The position numbers and the translations under genes are program-made. The notes below the pieces were generated by a model. That model made no database searches and had not been told where the DNA came from. It was given only the letters and a program-made list of their open reading frames with translations. A stretch of DNA of 25,410 nt from a virus, in the IMG/VR virus record IMGVR_UViG_3300042446_002259, positions 1 through 25,410 of that record; one strand, written 5' to 3'. Below, in pieces: positions 1 through 5,162 of this stretch (position 1 is its first letter; each line of letters opens with the position of its first letter).

Positions 1-122
1 CACATGAGAAGGCTATGCTAAAGTCTCCATGGATACGAGAGAGCGTAGAGGCTTATCGTTCTGCTGATGAAGCACAAATCGCTACTGTGGAAGAAATCCG
101 CAAGAAGTGGTATGGTTTCTAA
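1..122 (+). CDS. 3' end of an unknown gene (partial)
   Basis: An open frame enters from the left edge (first full codon at 3) and stops with TAA at 120-122, leaving 39 C-terminal residues. The tail is charged and helical-looking, with a run of Glu, Ala and Lys and the ending KKWYGF. I do not recognise the family. The stop codon directly abuts the ATG of the next small gene (TAAATG), so it is probably co-transcribed and translationally coupled with the two zinc microproteins downstream. The function cannot be read from this fragment. Confidence 0.6.
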   Translation, partial: HEKAMLKSPWIRESVEAYRSADEAQIATVEEIRKKWYGF

Positions 123-221
123 ATGATAACACTATCATGTCGCCTATGCGATAGCAAGATGTCAAGTGAAGCCTTTGCCAGTGATGACATTATCACTTGC
201 CCTAAGTGTTGGGATAAGTAA
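123..221 (+). CDS. 32-residue zinc-ribbon microprotein
   Basis: A short frame starts with the ATG that abuts the previous stop codon and ends at TAA 219-221. The product has two Cys pairs, C6-x2-C9 (CRLC) and C26-x2-C29 (CPKC), separated by 16 residues. This is the classic spacing of a minimal zinc ribbon. Zinc ribbons of this size in phages are commonly nucleic-acid or protein binding, but no specific role can be assigned. The end-to-end TAAATG junctions on both sides suggest a compact translationally coupled operon with the upstream partial gene and the following microprotein. The paired CxxC motifs make it more credible than a random short frame. Confidence 0.6.
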   Translation: MITLSCRLCDSKMSSEAFASDDIITCPKCWDK

Positions 222-320
222 ATGAATGGAATGTATGCACACACATGCGAGACCTGCGGTGATACAGGTATCATTATTTTTAGTGAGAATGAGACCCGCA
301 TAGACCCTTGCAAGTGCTAG
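222..320 (+). CDS. 32-residue Cys-rich microprotein, DnaJ-zinc-knuckle-like
   Basis: This frame starts exactly at the end of the preceding stop codon (TAAATG) and ends with TAG at 318-320. It carries C9-x2-C12 followed by G-x2-G (CETCGDTG) and a C-terminal C30-x-C32. The CxxCxGxG-like half resembles one half of the DnaJ zinc-binding repeat, a motif often found alone in small phage proteins. It is the same length as its left neighbour, but the cysteine spacing differs, so the two are not clearly duplicates. The likely role is a zinc-stabilised binding module with unknown partner. Tandem coupling and motif content support a real gene despite its size. Confidence 0.55.
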   Translation: MNGMYAHTCETCGDTGIIIFSENETRIDPCKC

Positions 321-331
321 AATAATTAGGT

Positions 332-408
332 CGCACTAGGTGTATGATCTACCCTAGTGTGCTCACTAATTTATTCACATTTTTTACACAAAAACATGTA
401 TCATACAC
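332..408 (+). other. Structured non-coding stretch: hairpin with possible pseudoknot
   Basis: Just after the microprotein stop, CACTAGG (334-340) pairs with CCTAGTG (353-359), extendable by a G-U and a C-G pair. The 12-nt loop contains TGTATGAT (341-348). The reverse complement of G340 plus that loop, ATCATACAC, occurs at 400-408, so loop and downstream segment can pair over 9 nt as a pseudoknot. No T-tract follows, so it is not an ordinary terminator. It may be a 3'-UTR stabiliser, a regulatory RNA or an operator. All of this is inferred from base complementarity only. Confidence 0.35.
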
Positions 409-420
409 TTATACAAAATA

Positions 421-465
421 TTCAGATTTTGGGTAAACTCAATTTTTATAATTTTTCAGATTTTG
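421..465. repeat. Two direct copies of TTCAGATTTTG
   Basis: The 11-mer TTCAGATTTTG occurs at 421-431 and 455-465, 34 bp apart (about three helical turns), directly upstream of the extended -10 at 474-482. The geometry fits a pair of binding sites for a regulator of the downstream microprotein gene. The surrounding sequence is very AT-rich, so chance similarity is possible. Confidence 0.35.
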
Positions 466-473
466 ACGGGATA

Positions 474-482
474 TGATACAAT
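474..482 (+). promoter_or_regulatory. Extended -10 promoter, leaderless type
   Basis: TG-A-TACAAT with the hexamer at 477-482 lies 6 nt before the ATG at 489. There is no Shine-Dalgarno, so transcription is predicted to start at or next to the start codon. No convincing -35 sits at 17-nt spacing. Confidence 0.5.
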
Positions 483-488
483 AATTAC

Positions 489-626
489 ATGGCTATACTA
501 AACAACCTAGATAACAACAAGCCACTATTTGAGAGCGAATCATCTTCTCTGGCTATAAAGGTTTTTTCAGAAACTTGTTGCAATGGATGTTTTTGTAAAT
601 CTGAATCAGACCATATAAAAGAGTAA
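489..626 (+). CDS. 45-residue Cys-rich microprotein
   Basis: The frame runs from ATG 489 to TAA 624-626. The product has a cluster C30-C31-x2-C34-x-C36 in its second half and an acidic, Ser-rich first half. It matches no family I recognise. Its ATG sits 6 nt behind an extended -10 hexamer with no Shine-Dalgarno, the same arrangement seen at several larger genes in this window, which supports expression as a leaderless mRNA. It is followed closely by the gene starting at 653. The Cys cluster could bind zinc or an Fe-S cluster, or form disulfides; this is inference from composition alone. Confidence 0.5.
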   Translation: MAILNNLDNNKPLFESESSSLAIKVFSETCCNGCFCKSESDHIKE

Positions 627-652
627 CAATTTGTTATATATTGGGGGAATAA

Positions 653-1399
653 ATGATTAATCAAGGAAATGACGTTCCTGAGAAAACTATTGCACTTTTT
701 AGATTTGAAGAGTTTACAAACCTTAACATGGAAGATATTATTAAAAAACCAAATAAAAAAAGAGACTGGGCACCTTGGTTTGTATATAACTGTCTTCCAT
801 TTATGGTTGCAAATGAATACGGATTTAACATTGTATTAAATTGTGATATTAACTTTATTTGGAACGGTGGGGATAAAAAAGAAGATCTTCAAATTACGTA
901 CATAGAAAACAAAGAAACAAAGGGAAAAATATCTCCAGAAGTAACATCTGATTTCGGTCATGGAATAATAACAATAGCAACACCATTTGTCCTAAGAACT
1001 CCTCCTGGAATAAACCTTATGACAATAAGCCCACCAAATGAAATTTTAAAAAATTTAACGGTATTGACAGGCAGTGTTGAATCTGACAATATAAGGATGC
1101 CTTTTACCCTTAACTTAAGAGTTCAAGAACCAAATGTGCTAACACATATTCCTGCTGGAACACCTTTAAGTACGATAATTCCAATTCCTAGATACTTTGC
1201 TGATGGATTTACAATAAAAGATGCTGATGATTTATTTGAAGACTCTGTAGTTGTTGAAGAAGTAAATGCATTATATGATCATCAGTTTAGAAGAGGGGTT
1301 CAAAAAGAATCTGAACAAGAAGGAAAAGCCCTATTTGATAGATTATATCTTAAAGGGCGAGATATCTACAATAATATTTTTCCAAATCATCAAAGATAG
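653..1399 (+). CDS. DUF6065-like protein, paralogue 1
   Basis: This 248-residue protein starts at ATG 653 behind an unusual Shine-Dalgarno, GGGGGAA (643-649). It is homologous to the proteins at 7670-8365 and 8396-9100. Shared blocks are CLPF followed by a hydrophobic strand and a conserved Asp (residues 47-66), PPG plus a hydrophobic strand (116-125), and the signature HIPAGTPLSTIIPIPR (165-180). The pattern resembles Pfam DUF6065, found in bacteria and phages; this assignment is from memory of the family pattern. The biochemical role is unknown. The mainly beta-strand pattern with an IPAGTP turn could fit a jelly-roll or cupin-like fold, but no metal-binding motif is obvious. This copy is the most divergent of the three: it lacks the PEWYK motif near the N-terminus and has a longer acidic C-terminal tail. 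Confidence 0.6.
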   Translation: MINQGNDVPEKTIALFRFEEFTNLNMEDIIKKPNKKRDWAPWFVYNCLPFMVANEYGFNIVLNCDINFIWNGGDKKEDLQITYIENKETKGKISPEVTSDFGHGIITIATPFVLRTPPGINLMTISPPNEILKNLTVLTGSVESDNIRMPFTLNLRVQEPNVLTHIPAGTPLSTIIPIPRYFADGFTIKDADDLFEDSVVVEEVNALYDHQFRRGVQKESEQEGKALFDRLYLKGRDIYNNIFPNHQR

Positions 1400-1426
1400 T
1401 TGTGATAAATAAAAAGACTATCTTTT
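1392..1426. terminator. Possible bidirectional terminator between convergent genes
   Basis: AAAGATAGT (1392-1400) and ACTATCTTT (1417-1425) form a perfect 9-bp stem with a 16-nt loop. It straddles the stop codon at 1397-1399 and precedes the end of the convergent - strand gene at 1430. The stem is AT-rich and the T-run short, so efficiency is uncertain. Confidence 0.4.
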
Positions 1427-1429
1427 GAA

Positions 1430-1627
1430 CTACCATTTACCTATTGGACATTTAGCATTTTGTAACATTGACTTAGCAGCCATAAAACATCCACACTTCT
1501 TACATGTTTGAGTTTTTGGTCTAAAGAAATCACAGCCTTTGCATATTTCTAATCTGGCTGCTGCTACTTCCTCTGGCGATCTGGGAGACCCATTAAATAA
1601 ATCCCAAGGCTTAACATCATCTGACAT
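1430..1627 (-). CDS. Small zinc-ribbon protein (DUF6171-like)
   Basis: This 65-residue protein has C29-x2-C32 (CKGC), C42-x2-C45 (CKKC), a further C47 and C60 before the C-terminal CPIGKW. The pattern CxxC, CKKCGCFM and CPxGKW is one I associate with small phage and bacterial zinc-ribbon proteins of the DUF6171 type; the family name is tentative. No enzyme function is known to me. It starts 5 nt after the stop of the upstream - strand gene (1633-1824), so the two form an operon, and it has no clear Shine-Dalgarno of its own, suggesting coupled translation. It converges on the + strand gene ending at 1399. Confidence 0.6.
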   Translation of the reverse strand: MSDDVKPWDLFNGSPRSPEEVAAARLEICKGCDFFRPKTQTCKKCGCFMAAKSMLQNAKCPIGKW

Positions 1628-1632
1628 AGAAG

Positions 1633-1824
1633 TTATTCAAATGCCTTAAAAACTATATTTGCAATGTTCTTAGCATTTTCTGCAGTACGCTTTCTTGACA
1701 AAATAACATTTGCATGTTTTTCATCTTCGTCCAAGTCAGTTTCCTTGAGGCTATTTAAAAAATCTTCTGAAAGATAGTTAAATATTTTTTCCTCTAGCAG
1801 TTCTTGTGTAGTTGTAATTTCCAT
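1633..1824 (-). CDS. Small acidic helical protein, unknown function
   Basis: This 63-residue protein is rich in Glu, Lys and Asn. Its predicted-helical segments resemble those of small phage regulatory or accessory proteins, but I recognise no family. The open frame continues upstream to 1881, but the start at 1824 (MEITTTQ) is preferred because AGAGGGAT lies just upstream of that ATG and an extended -10 (1852-1860 on this strand) sits inside the longer frame. It is the first gene of a two-gene - strand operon with the zinc-ribbon protein. Confidence 0.55.
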   Translation of the reverse strand: MEITTTQELLEEKIFNYLSEDFLNSLKETDLDEDEKHANVILSRKRTAENAKNIANIVFKAFE

Positions 1825-1851
1825 AGTTATATCCCTCTTTTGGTTAAATCT

Positions 1852-1860
1852 ATTATAGCA
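1852..1860 (-). promoter_or_regulatory. Extended -10 promoter for the 1824-1430 operon
   Basis: On the - strand this reads TG-C-TATAAT. It lies 27 nt before the ATG at 1824, which has its own Shine-Dalgarno (AGAGGGAT). Confidence 0.55.
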
Positions 1861-1943
1861 GAACATAGATATGCTATACATTTCTTGTACATATTAGGCA
1901 TGAAATGCCTTACGTTGTTCATACTATGTTTTATTCTTCTATT

Positions 1944-1969
1944 TTCGGCTTGACTTAAATCCCGCCGAA
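1944..1969. other. Inverted repeat TTCGGC / GCCGAA
   Basis: A perfect 6-bp inverted repeat (1944-1949 and 1964-1969) encloses 14 nt that include TTGACT (1950-1955). It lies between the end of the SGNH-like gene and the promoter of the next - strand gene. On the + strand a long T-run follows from about 1981. It could be a - strand 3' end structure or a regulator site; no firm role. Confidence 0.25.
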
Positions 1970-2037
1970 TTTAGTATATATATTTTTTTTTGCGTTGCTT
2001 TCTTACCCAAAAAAATTTTTTAATTTTATTAATTATT

Positions 2038-2907
2038 TTATGCATATTTTTTATCCCATTCTTCTTTAAATCTATTAGCCAGCGAATAGTGTATTCCAAC
2101 ACCAAAATGAAATAGATCCCTTGCTCTATACCAATATTTATTATTTTTTAATTCTTTTGGTGCTTTGCCAATAAAATCAAAGTCAACATGGTTTGGACCC
2201 ATATCTAAATAATTTGAGAATAAATGTGAAAATTTATTTATATCTTCACTAGTTTCATGATCCCAACTTCCCCAAATTAGTGGTATTTGTAGATTATTAC
2301 AGTATAACTCTAAAGAAGTAATTTGTGTATATAGATTTAATCTGTAATAATCTTTATTTAGGTTTAAATCTGTTAATGTTGTTATATATTTACCATTTTC
2401 AGCATCAAGAAAATAATTTATATCATATTGAAATACTGTAGATCTAGAATATGGAGGTAGTAGTATAAAAATTCCTAACGGATTTCCAAATTCTTTTATA
2501 TATTCAAAAACATTAGAAATTGACATTTGTATATTATTTGCATTAATTGCAACATTAAAAAAATTTTCTTTATTAAACATTTTATTTACTTGATAGGCCC
2601 ATGTTGAGTTATATGGAAGTCCCGTACCAGATGTATTTGAACATCCAGAAAATAAAAAATTATTTTTAGAAAGTTCTTTTGAAAAATTATCAGACCTTAG
2701 TCCATAATTATTTAATTCGTATGATATTAGTTTGTCTGGTATATTTTTTTTTGTTTTTTGATTATGACTAACACAGGTAAGATTTTTATGGTCACAGTCT
2801 GGACAAAGGATTTCAAATTTTGAAAATGGCTCAATATTTTGATAACTTTGTGTTGATTGTCTTATTATCGATCCATTATATTTGCCAAATATAGGGTGAT
2901 TTTGCAT
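2038..2907 (-). CDS. SGNH/GDSL-hydrolase-like protein
   Basis: This 289-residue, very AT-rich gene encodes a protein with SGNH-like landmarks. FSGCSNTSGTG (residues 86-96) would provide the block I nucleophile Ser90. The hydrophobic IFILLPP lies at 146-152, and RDLFHFG (263-269) gives the D-x2-H pair of block V. The block II Gly and block III Asn are not certain. An N-terminal Cys/His cluster, C35-x2-C38 with C45 and H48, looks like a small zinc knuckle. SGNH enzymes usually de-esterify lipids or acylated polysaccharides, so a role on host surface glycans or a phage-modified compound is plausible but unproven. The ATG at 2907 lies 6 nt behind TG-A-TAGAAT with no Shine-Dalgarno, suggesting a leaderless mRNA. 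Confidence 0.5.
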   Translation of the reverse strand: MQNHPIFGKYNGSIIRQSTQSYQNIEPFSKFEILCPDCDHKNLTCVSHNQKTKKNIPDKLISYELNNYGLRSDNFSKELSKNNFLFSGCSNTSGTGLPYNSTWAYQVNKMFNKENFFNVAINANNIQMSISNVFEYIKEFGNPLGIFILLPPYSRSTVFQYDINYFLDAENGKYITTLTDLNLNKDYYRLNLYTQITSLELYCNNLQIPLIWGSWDHETSEDINKFSHLFSNYLDMGPNHVDFDFIGKAPKELKNNKYWYRARDLFHFGVGIHYSLANRFKEEWDKKYA

Positions 2908-2913
2908 ATAAAC

Positions 2914-2922
2914 ATTCTATCA
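2914..2922 (-). promoter_or_regulatory. Extended -10 promoter, leaderless type
   Basis: On the - strand this reads TG-A-TAGAAT, followed by exactly 6 nt and the ATG of the SGNH-like gene. It is divergent from the + strand promoter at 2958-2966. Confidence 0.45.
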
Positions 2923-2957
2923 TAAAACTAAAGAATATGCAATTTAGTCTTAAATAA

Positions 2958-2966
2958 TGATATAAT
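2958..2966 (+). promoter_or_regulatory. Extended -10 promoter, leaderless type
   Basis: Perfect TG-A-TATAAT, 9 nt before the ATG at 2976 and without Shine-Dalgarno. Confidence 0.6.
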
Positions 2967-2975
2967 AATCTCACT

Positions 2976-3263
2976 ATGACAGCAACCGATTGGGCTCAAT
3001 TTATTCTTGCTTTGCTTTCAATCGGCGCAATTATAATTGGTGCAATTCGCTGGTACATAAAGATTCAAGTTAAACCTATTGCCGAAGCCGTAGAGGATAT
3101 CAGAAAAGAAACTAAGACAAACGGCGGAACCTCAATGCGTGATGAAATTAAGTATATTAAACTTGAGCAAGAAAATGCTAGAGATAAAAGAAAAGCAACT
3201 AGTGATAAACTTGATCGTATGTACGATATTCTTTTAGAGTATGTTTCTAAGAATTCTAAATAA
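2976..3263 (+). CDS. Small membrane protein with coiled-coil tail (holin-like position)
   Basis: This 95-residue protein has one hydrophobic segment (about residues 8-26, AQFILALLSIGAIIIGAI) followed by a charged helical region. The TNGGTSMRDEI segment at 48-58 is typical of small actinophage membrane proteins; the rest (59-95) is highly charged and probably coiled coil. Such proteins are often annotated as holin-like or as minor structural membrane proteins. With a single transmembrane segment and a long cytoplasmic helix, a lysis accessory role is possible but not shown. The lysin-like gene is about 7 kb away. Expression is probably from a leaderless mRNA. Confidence 0.6.
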   Translation: MTATDWAQFILALLSIGAIIIGAIRWYIKIQVKPIAEAVEDIRKETKTNGGTSMRDEIKYIKLEQENARDKRKATSDKLDRMYDILLEYVSKNSK

Positions 3264-3444
3264 CTACTATATATAAACTATCTTTAAAAGACTTAACTAT
3301 AGTATATTCTTTCTTATATATATTTAAGTATACACCAAAAGTTCTTTGTTTTAACTATTAATACCCTGGCTGATTATAACTCTTTTGTAACAATTCAAGT
3401 ATATAACTTTTTGTTATACCTTTATGTGTACTGGTATAAATTAA

Positions 3445-3453
3445 TGTTATAAT
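3445..3453 (+). promoter_or_regulatory. Extended -10 promoter for the hairpin RNA candidate
   Basis: Perfect TG-T-TATAAT. Counting 7 nt from the hexamer puts the start at 3461, the first base of the hairpin at 3461-3508. No coding start follows directly. Confidence 0.5.
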
Positions 3454-3460
3454 GTGAGGG

Positions 3461-3508
3461 CTGGCACTCTAAGTTCTACCCCCACCCCACTGCGCTTAGA
3501 GTGTCCAG
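3461..3508 (+). ncRNA. Hairpin RNA candidate with C-rich loop
   Basis: CTGGCACTCTAAG (3461-3473) pairs with CTTAGAGTGTCCAG (3495-3508) in a 13-bp stem with one bulged T. The 21-nt loop holds ACCCCCACCCCAC (3478-3490). A perfect extended -10 lies 7 nt upstream, so the RNA would begin at the stem base. No T-run follows, so it is not a terminator and read-through into the next gene is likely. C-rich hairpin loops are known from the actinobacterial 6C RNA, but only one such hairpin is present here. It could act as a small RNA or as a 5' stabilising structure. Confidence 0.45.
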
Positions 3509-3518
3509 TTACGAATTA

Positions 3519-3527
3519 TGGTATAAT
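3519..3527 (+). promoter_or_regulatory. Extended -10 promoter, leaderless type
   Basis: Perfect TG-G-TATAAT, 8 nt before the ATG at 3536 and without Shine-Dalgarno. It is the second extended -10 within 75 bp. Confidence 0.6.
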
Positions 3528-3535
3528 CTAATATT

Positions 3536-3952
3536 ATGTGTACTCCTACAATTGAAAAACTTGGTGCAACACCAGCCAACATCCAATGGAACGTTGTTCG
3601 TGGGGATACGGCAACTCTTAAGGTAGAGTTTTTTGAAGATGATGAAACCACCCCGTATGAGACTACCGCTTGGACATTTATAGCAACCTCATATGATCCA
3701 GTATCAGATGCTCTGGACTTACTAACGGTAGAGTCCTATGAAGATGGTGTTATTTATATTATTGCAAAAGCAAACATTACAAAGAACTGGGGACTTGGGA
3801 AATACAAGCCAGTTGTTGCAGAGTTAAGGTTTGACCTACAGGCTACACTGCCTGGAGATGGAGTATCAGGCGGTGGCGGAGATGAAGTTACCAAGTGGAC
3901 ACCAGTTGTTGGAACAATTTGTGTAATAGGCGATGTAAGCGGTACCCTATGA
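3536..3952 (+). CDS. Small beta-sandwich tail protein (LtfC-like), copy 1
   Basis: This 138-residue protein opens with a beta-rich domain of the pattern W-x-V-V-RGDT-x-x-L-x-V-x-F (about residues 18-32). It is related to the proteins at 4809-5162 and 11417-11878, which share the (R/I)GD(T/S) strand and a C-terminal strand ending near a G-x-I/C-x-V-x-G-x-V pattern. The domain resembles the LtfC/p132/Gp6 beta-sandwich seen in actinophage tail proteins, a tentative match from memory. A Gly-rich insert (GVSGGGGDE) near residue 112 is peculiar to this copy. It probably belongs to the baseplate or fibre attachment. The gene is predicted leaderless, and its stop overlaps the next ATG (ATGA at 3949-3952). 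Confidence 0.6.
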   Translation: MCTPTIEKLGATPANIQWNVVRGDTATLKVEFFEDDETTPYETTAWTFIATSYDPVSDALDLLTVESYEDGVIYIIAKANITKNWGLGKYKPVVAELRFDLQATLPGDGVSGGGGDEVTKWTPVVGTICVIGDVSGTL

Positions 3953-4035
3953 TAGTTACAGTAACTCCAGCCCAAGTAAATATTCCTCCTGTAATTAAAG
4001 TTGGAAATAAGGTTTACAGAACACAGTCAAAGTAG
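3949..4035 (+). CDS. 28-residue peptide gene, possibly frame-disrupted
   Basis: ATG 3949 overlaps the preceding stop codon (ATGA), and the frame ends at TAG 4033-4035. The peptide begins MIVTVTPAQVNIPPVIKVG, a well-formed Pro/Val-rich sequence. A different frame over 4011-4076 reads through TVKVVRGLWQRAWNRLNP and stops at 4077. That segment would make a natural C-terminus if a single-base shift joined the two. It may be a complete microprotein, a gene with a frameshift, or a recoded gene. The overlap with the upstream stop supports translation; the function is unknown. Confidence 0.45.
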   Translation: MIVTVTPAQVNIPPVIKVGNKVYRTQSK

Positions 4036-4045
4036 TACGTGGCTT

Positions 4046-4783
4046 ATGGCAAAGAGCATGGAATCGCCTCAACCCTTAAGGAAAAAAAATTATTTAGATG
4101 CTGTTCAATCTTCAACCCCACAAGAATTAGATAAACAATATATTGCAGTTCCTGGTCTTCAAGGAGAAACTGGATTACAAGGACCTAAAGGCGATAAGGG
4201 TGACAAGGGTGATATAGGGCCTCAAGGACTACAGGGAGAGCGTGGTAGGACTGGAGCACAGGGAGAGCGTGGCGAGCCTGGAAAAGGCGGAGAAGGCTAT
4301 GATTCAATTTCAGGACAATATCCAGGTTGGGCATATTATAAAAATGGGTCAGATAAACTTAACATTTTAGGTCCAGAAAGAGGAGATGACGGTTGGGTAT
4401 CTCTTAATTTTTATCCAAACCTTGAATCTTCAAACCAAGAATATATTATGAAAAATAGTAATCAACTTTGGCTATCAGAGACCAATATGTTTAATTTTAA
4501 ATCATTAAAACTAGGGGCTAAAGTTGATATAAGGTATGATTTTACAATAGCCACTGAATCAAACTATACAGAGTTATGGCTTAGAACTTTTAATGAAAAA
4601 TATTTAAACTCTCCTACATCGTACGTTGCAAACCTTAAATACCAGTATTCTTATGACATGTCATTTTTTCAAACAGTATATATTGATGACCAAAGAATTA
4701 AAGGATATGGAGCAAGACCACAGGCAAGAACAGATTCAGAAAGTACTTTATTGCTAAAGGGCATCTATATCTCAGTTTGTTAA
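4046..4783 (+). CDS. Collagen-like tail fibre protein
   Basis: With ATG 4046 the product has 245 residues. Residues 37-84 form sixteen uninterrupted Gly-X-Y triplets (GLQ, GET, GLQ, GPK, GDK and so on to GEG). A 160-residue globular C-terminal part follows, probably the receptor-contacting head. Phage collagen-like repeats usually form a trimeric stalk in a tail fibre. The Y positions contain one Pro (GEP) and several Lys or Arg. The open frame extends upstream to a TTG at 4001, but this would overlap the 28-residue gene. ATG 4046 lies 10 nt after that gene's stop; ATG 4058 is an alternative. No strong Shine-Dalgarno is visible. A 2OG/Fe(II) oxygenase is encoded at 9620-10159. Confidence 0.75.
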   Translation: MAKSMESPQPLRKKNYLDAVQSSTPQELDKQYIAVPGLQGETGLQGPKGDKGDKGDIGPQGLQGERGRTGAQGERGEPGKGGEGYDSISGQYPGWAYYKNGSDKLNILGPERGDDGWVSLNFYPNLESSNQEYIMKNSNQLWLSETNMFNFKSLKLGAKVDIRYDFTIATESNYTELWLRTFNEKYLNSPTSYVANLKYQYSYDMSFFQTVYIDDQRIKGYGARPQARTDSESTLLLKGIYISVC

Positions 4784-4792
4784 TGGTATAAT
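4784..4792 (+). promoter_or_regulatory. Extended -10 promoter with Shine-Dalgarno downstream
   Basis: Perfect TG-G-TATAAT begins one base after the previous stop codon. The hexamer ends 16 nt before ATG 4809, and TTAGGAGG (4797-4804) lies between, so the message would start at the edge of the Shine-Dalgarno. Confidence 0.55.
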
Positions 4793-4808
4793 AAACTTAG
4801 GAGGAACA

Positions 4809-5162
4809 ATGGCATTTCCAGGCACATATAATTTTAGTTACTACCGTGGTGATACGTATCAATTTGTAGTCCGTCCAAAAAATGCAAATGGATCAGTTTT
4901 TACCCTTGATGATTATTTTGATGGAGCATTGTTTACCATAGCGAATAGACGTGGAAGCACTGGAACCCAGGTCGTAGCAACAACGGCAGTTGATACAACA
5001 AGCCATATAATTACATGCACAATTACACCAGAACAAGGACGAGAACTTACTGCTGGAACAACTTATGTTTATGACGTGCAAATTGACAATGGTGCTGGTA
5101 ATATATTTACACTACTTACTGGATCAATTACAGTAACAGATGATATTACTGGAGCAGTTTAA
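4809..5162 (+). CDS. Small beta-sandwich tail protein (LtfC-like), copy 2
   Basis: This 117-residue protein consists essentially of the single beta domain shared with 3536-3952 and 11417-11878. It has YYRGDTYQFVV (residues 11-21), GTTYVYDVQ around residues 83-91, and a final strand GSITVTDDITGAV. The YDVQ and final G-x-I-x-V patterns are typical of small baseplate- or fibre-associated beta sandwiches of actinophages. A strong Shine-Dalgarno (AGGAGG, 4799-4804) precedes the ATG. The stop codon overlaps the next start (TAATG), so it is translationally coupled to the fibre gene that follows. Confidence 0.6.
   Translation: MAFPGTYNFSYYRGDTYQFVVRPKNANGSVFTLDDYFDGALFTIANRRGSTGTQVVATTAVDTTSHIITCTITPEQGRELTAGTTYVYDVQIDNGAGNIFTLLTGSITVTDDITGAV

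Noticed and set aside
119-313. 64-codon open frame on the - strand opposite the zinc microproteins
   Set aside because: The + strand frames have paired CxxC motifs and end-to-end junctions; the - strand frame has no promoter or recognisable motif.
463-468. TTGACG as a -35 element for the promoter at 474-482
   Set aside because: Only 8 nt separate it from the -10 hexamer, too short for a normal spacer.
1825-1881. Upstream extension of the - strand gene 1633-1824
   Set aside because: The extended -10 at 1852-1860 lies inside it and the Shine-Dalgarno points to ATG 1824.
3264-3444. Search for a tRNA or other gene in the AT-rich gap after the membrane protein
   Set aside because: No cloverleaf, no ORF with a start signal; only AT-rich sequence up to the promoter at 3445.
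4001-4045. TTG start for the collagen-like gene
   Set aside because: It overlaps the 28-residue gene, has no Shine-Dalgarno, and the encoded segment is not protein-like; ATG 4046 is simpler.
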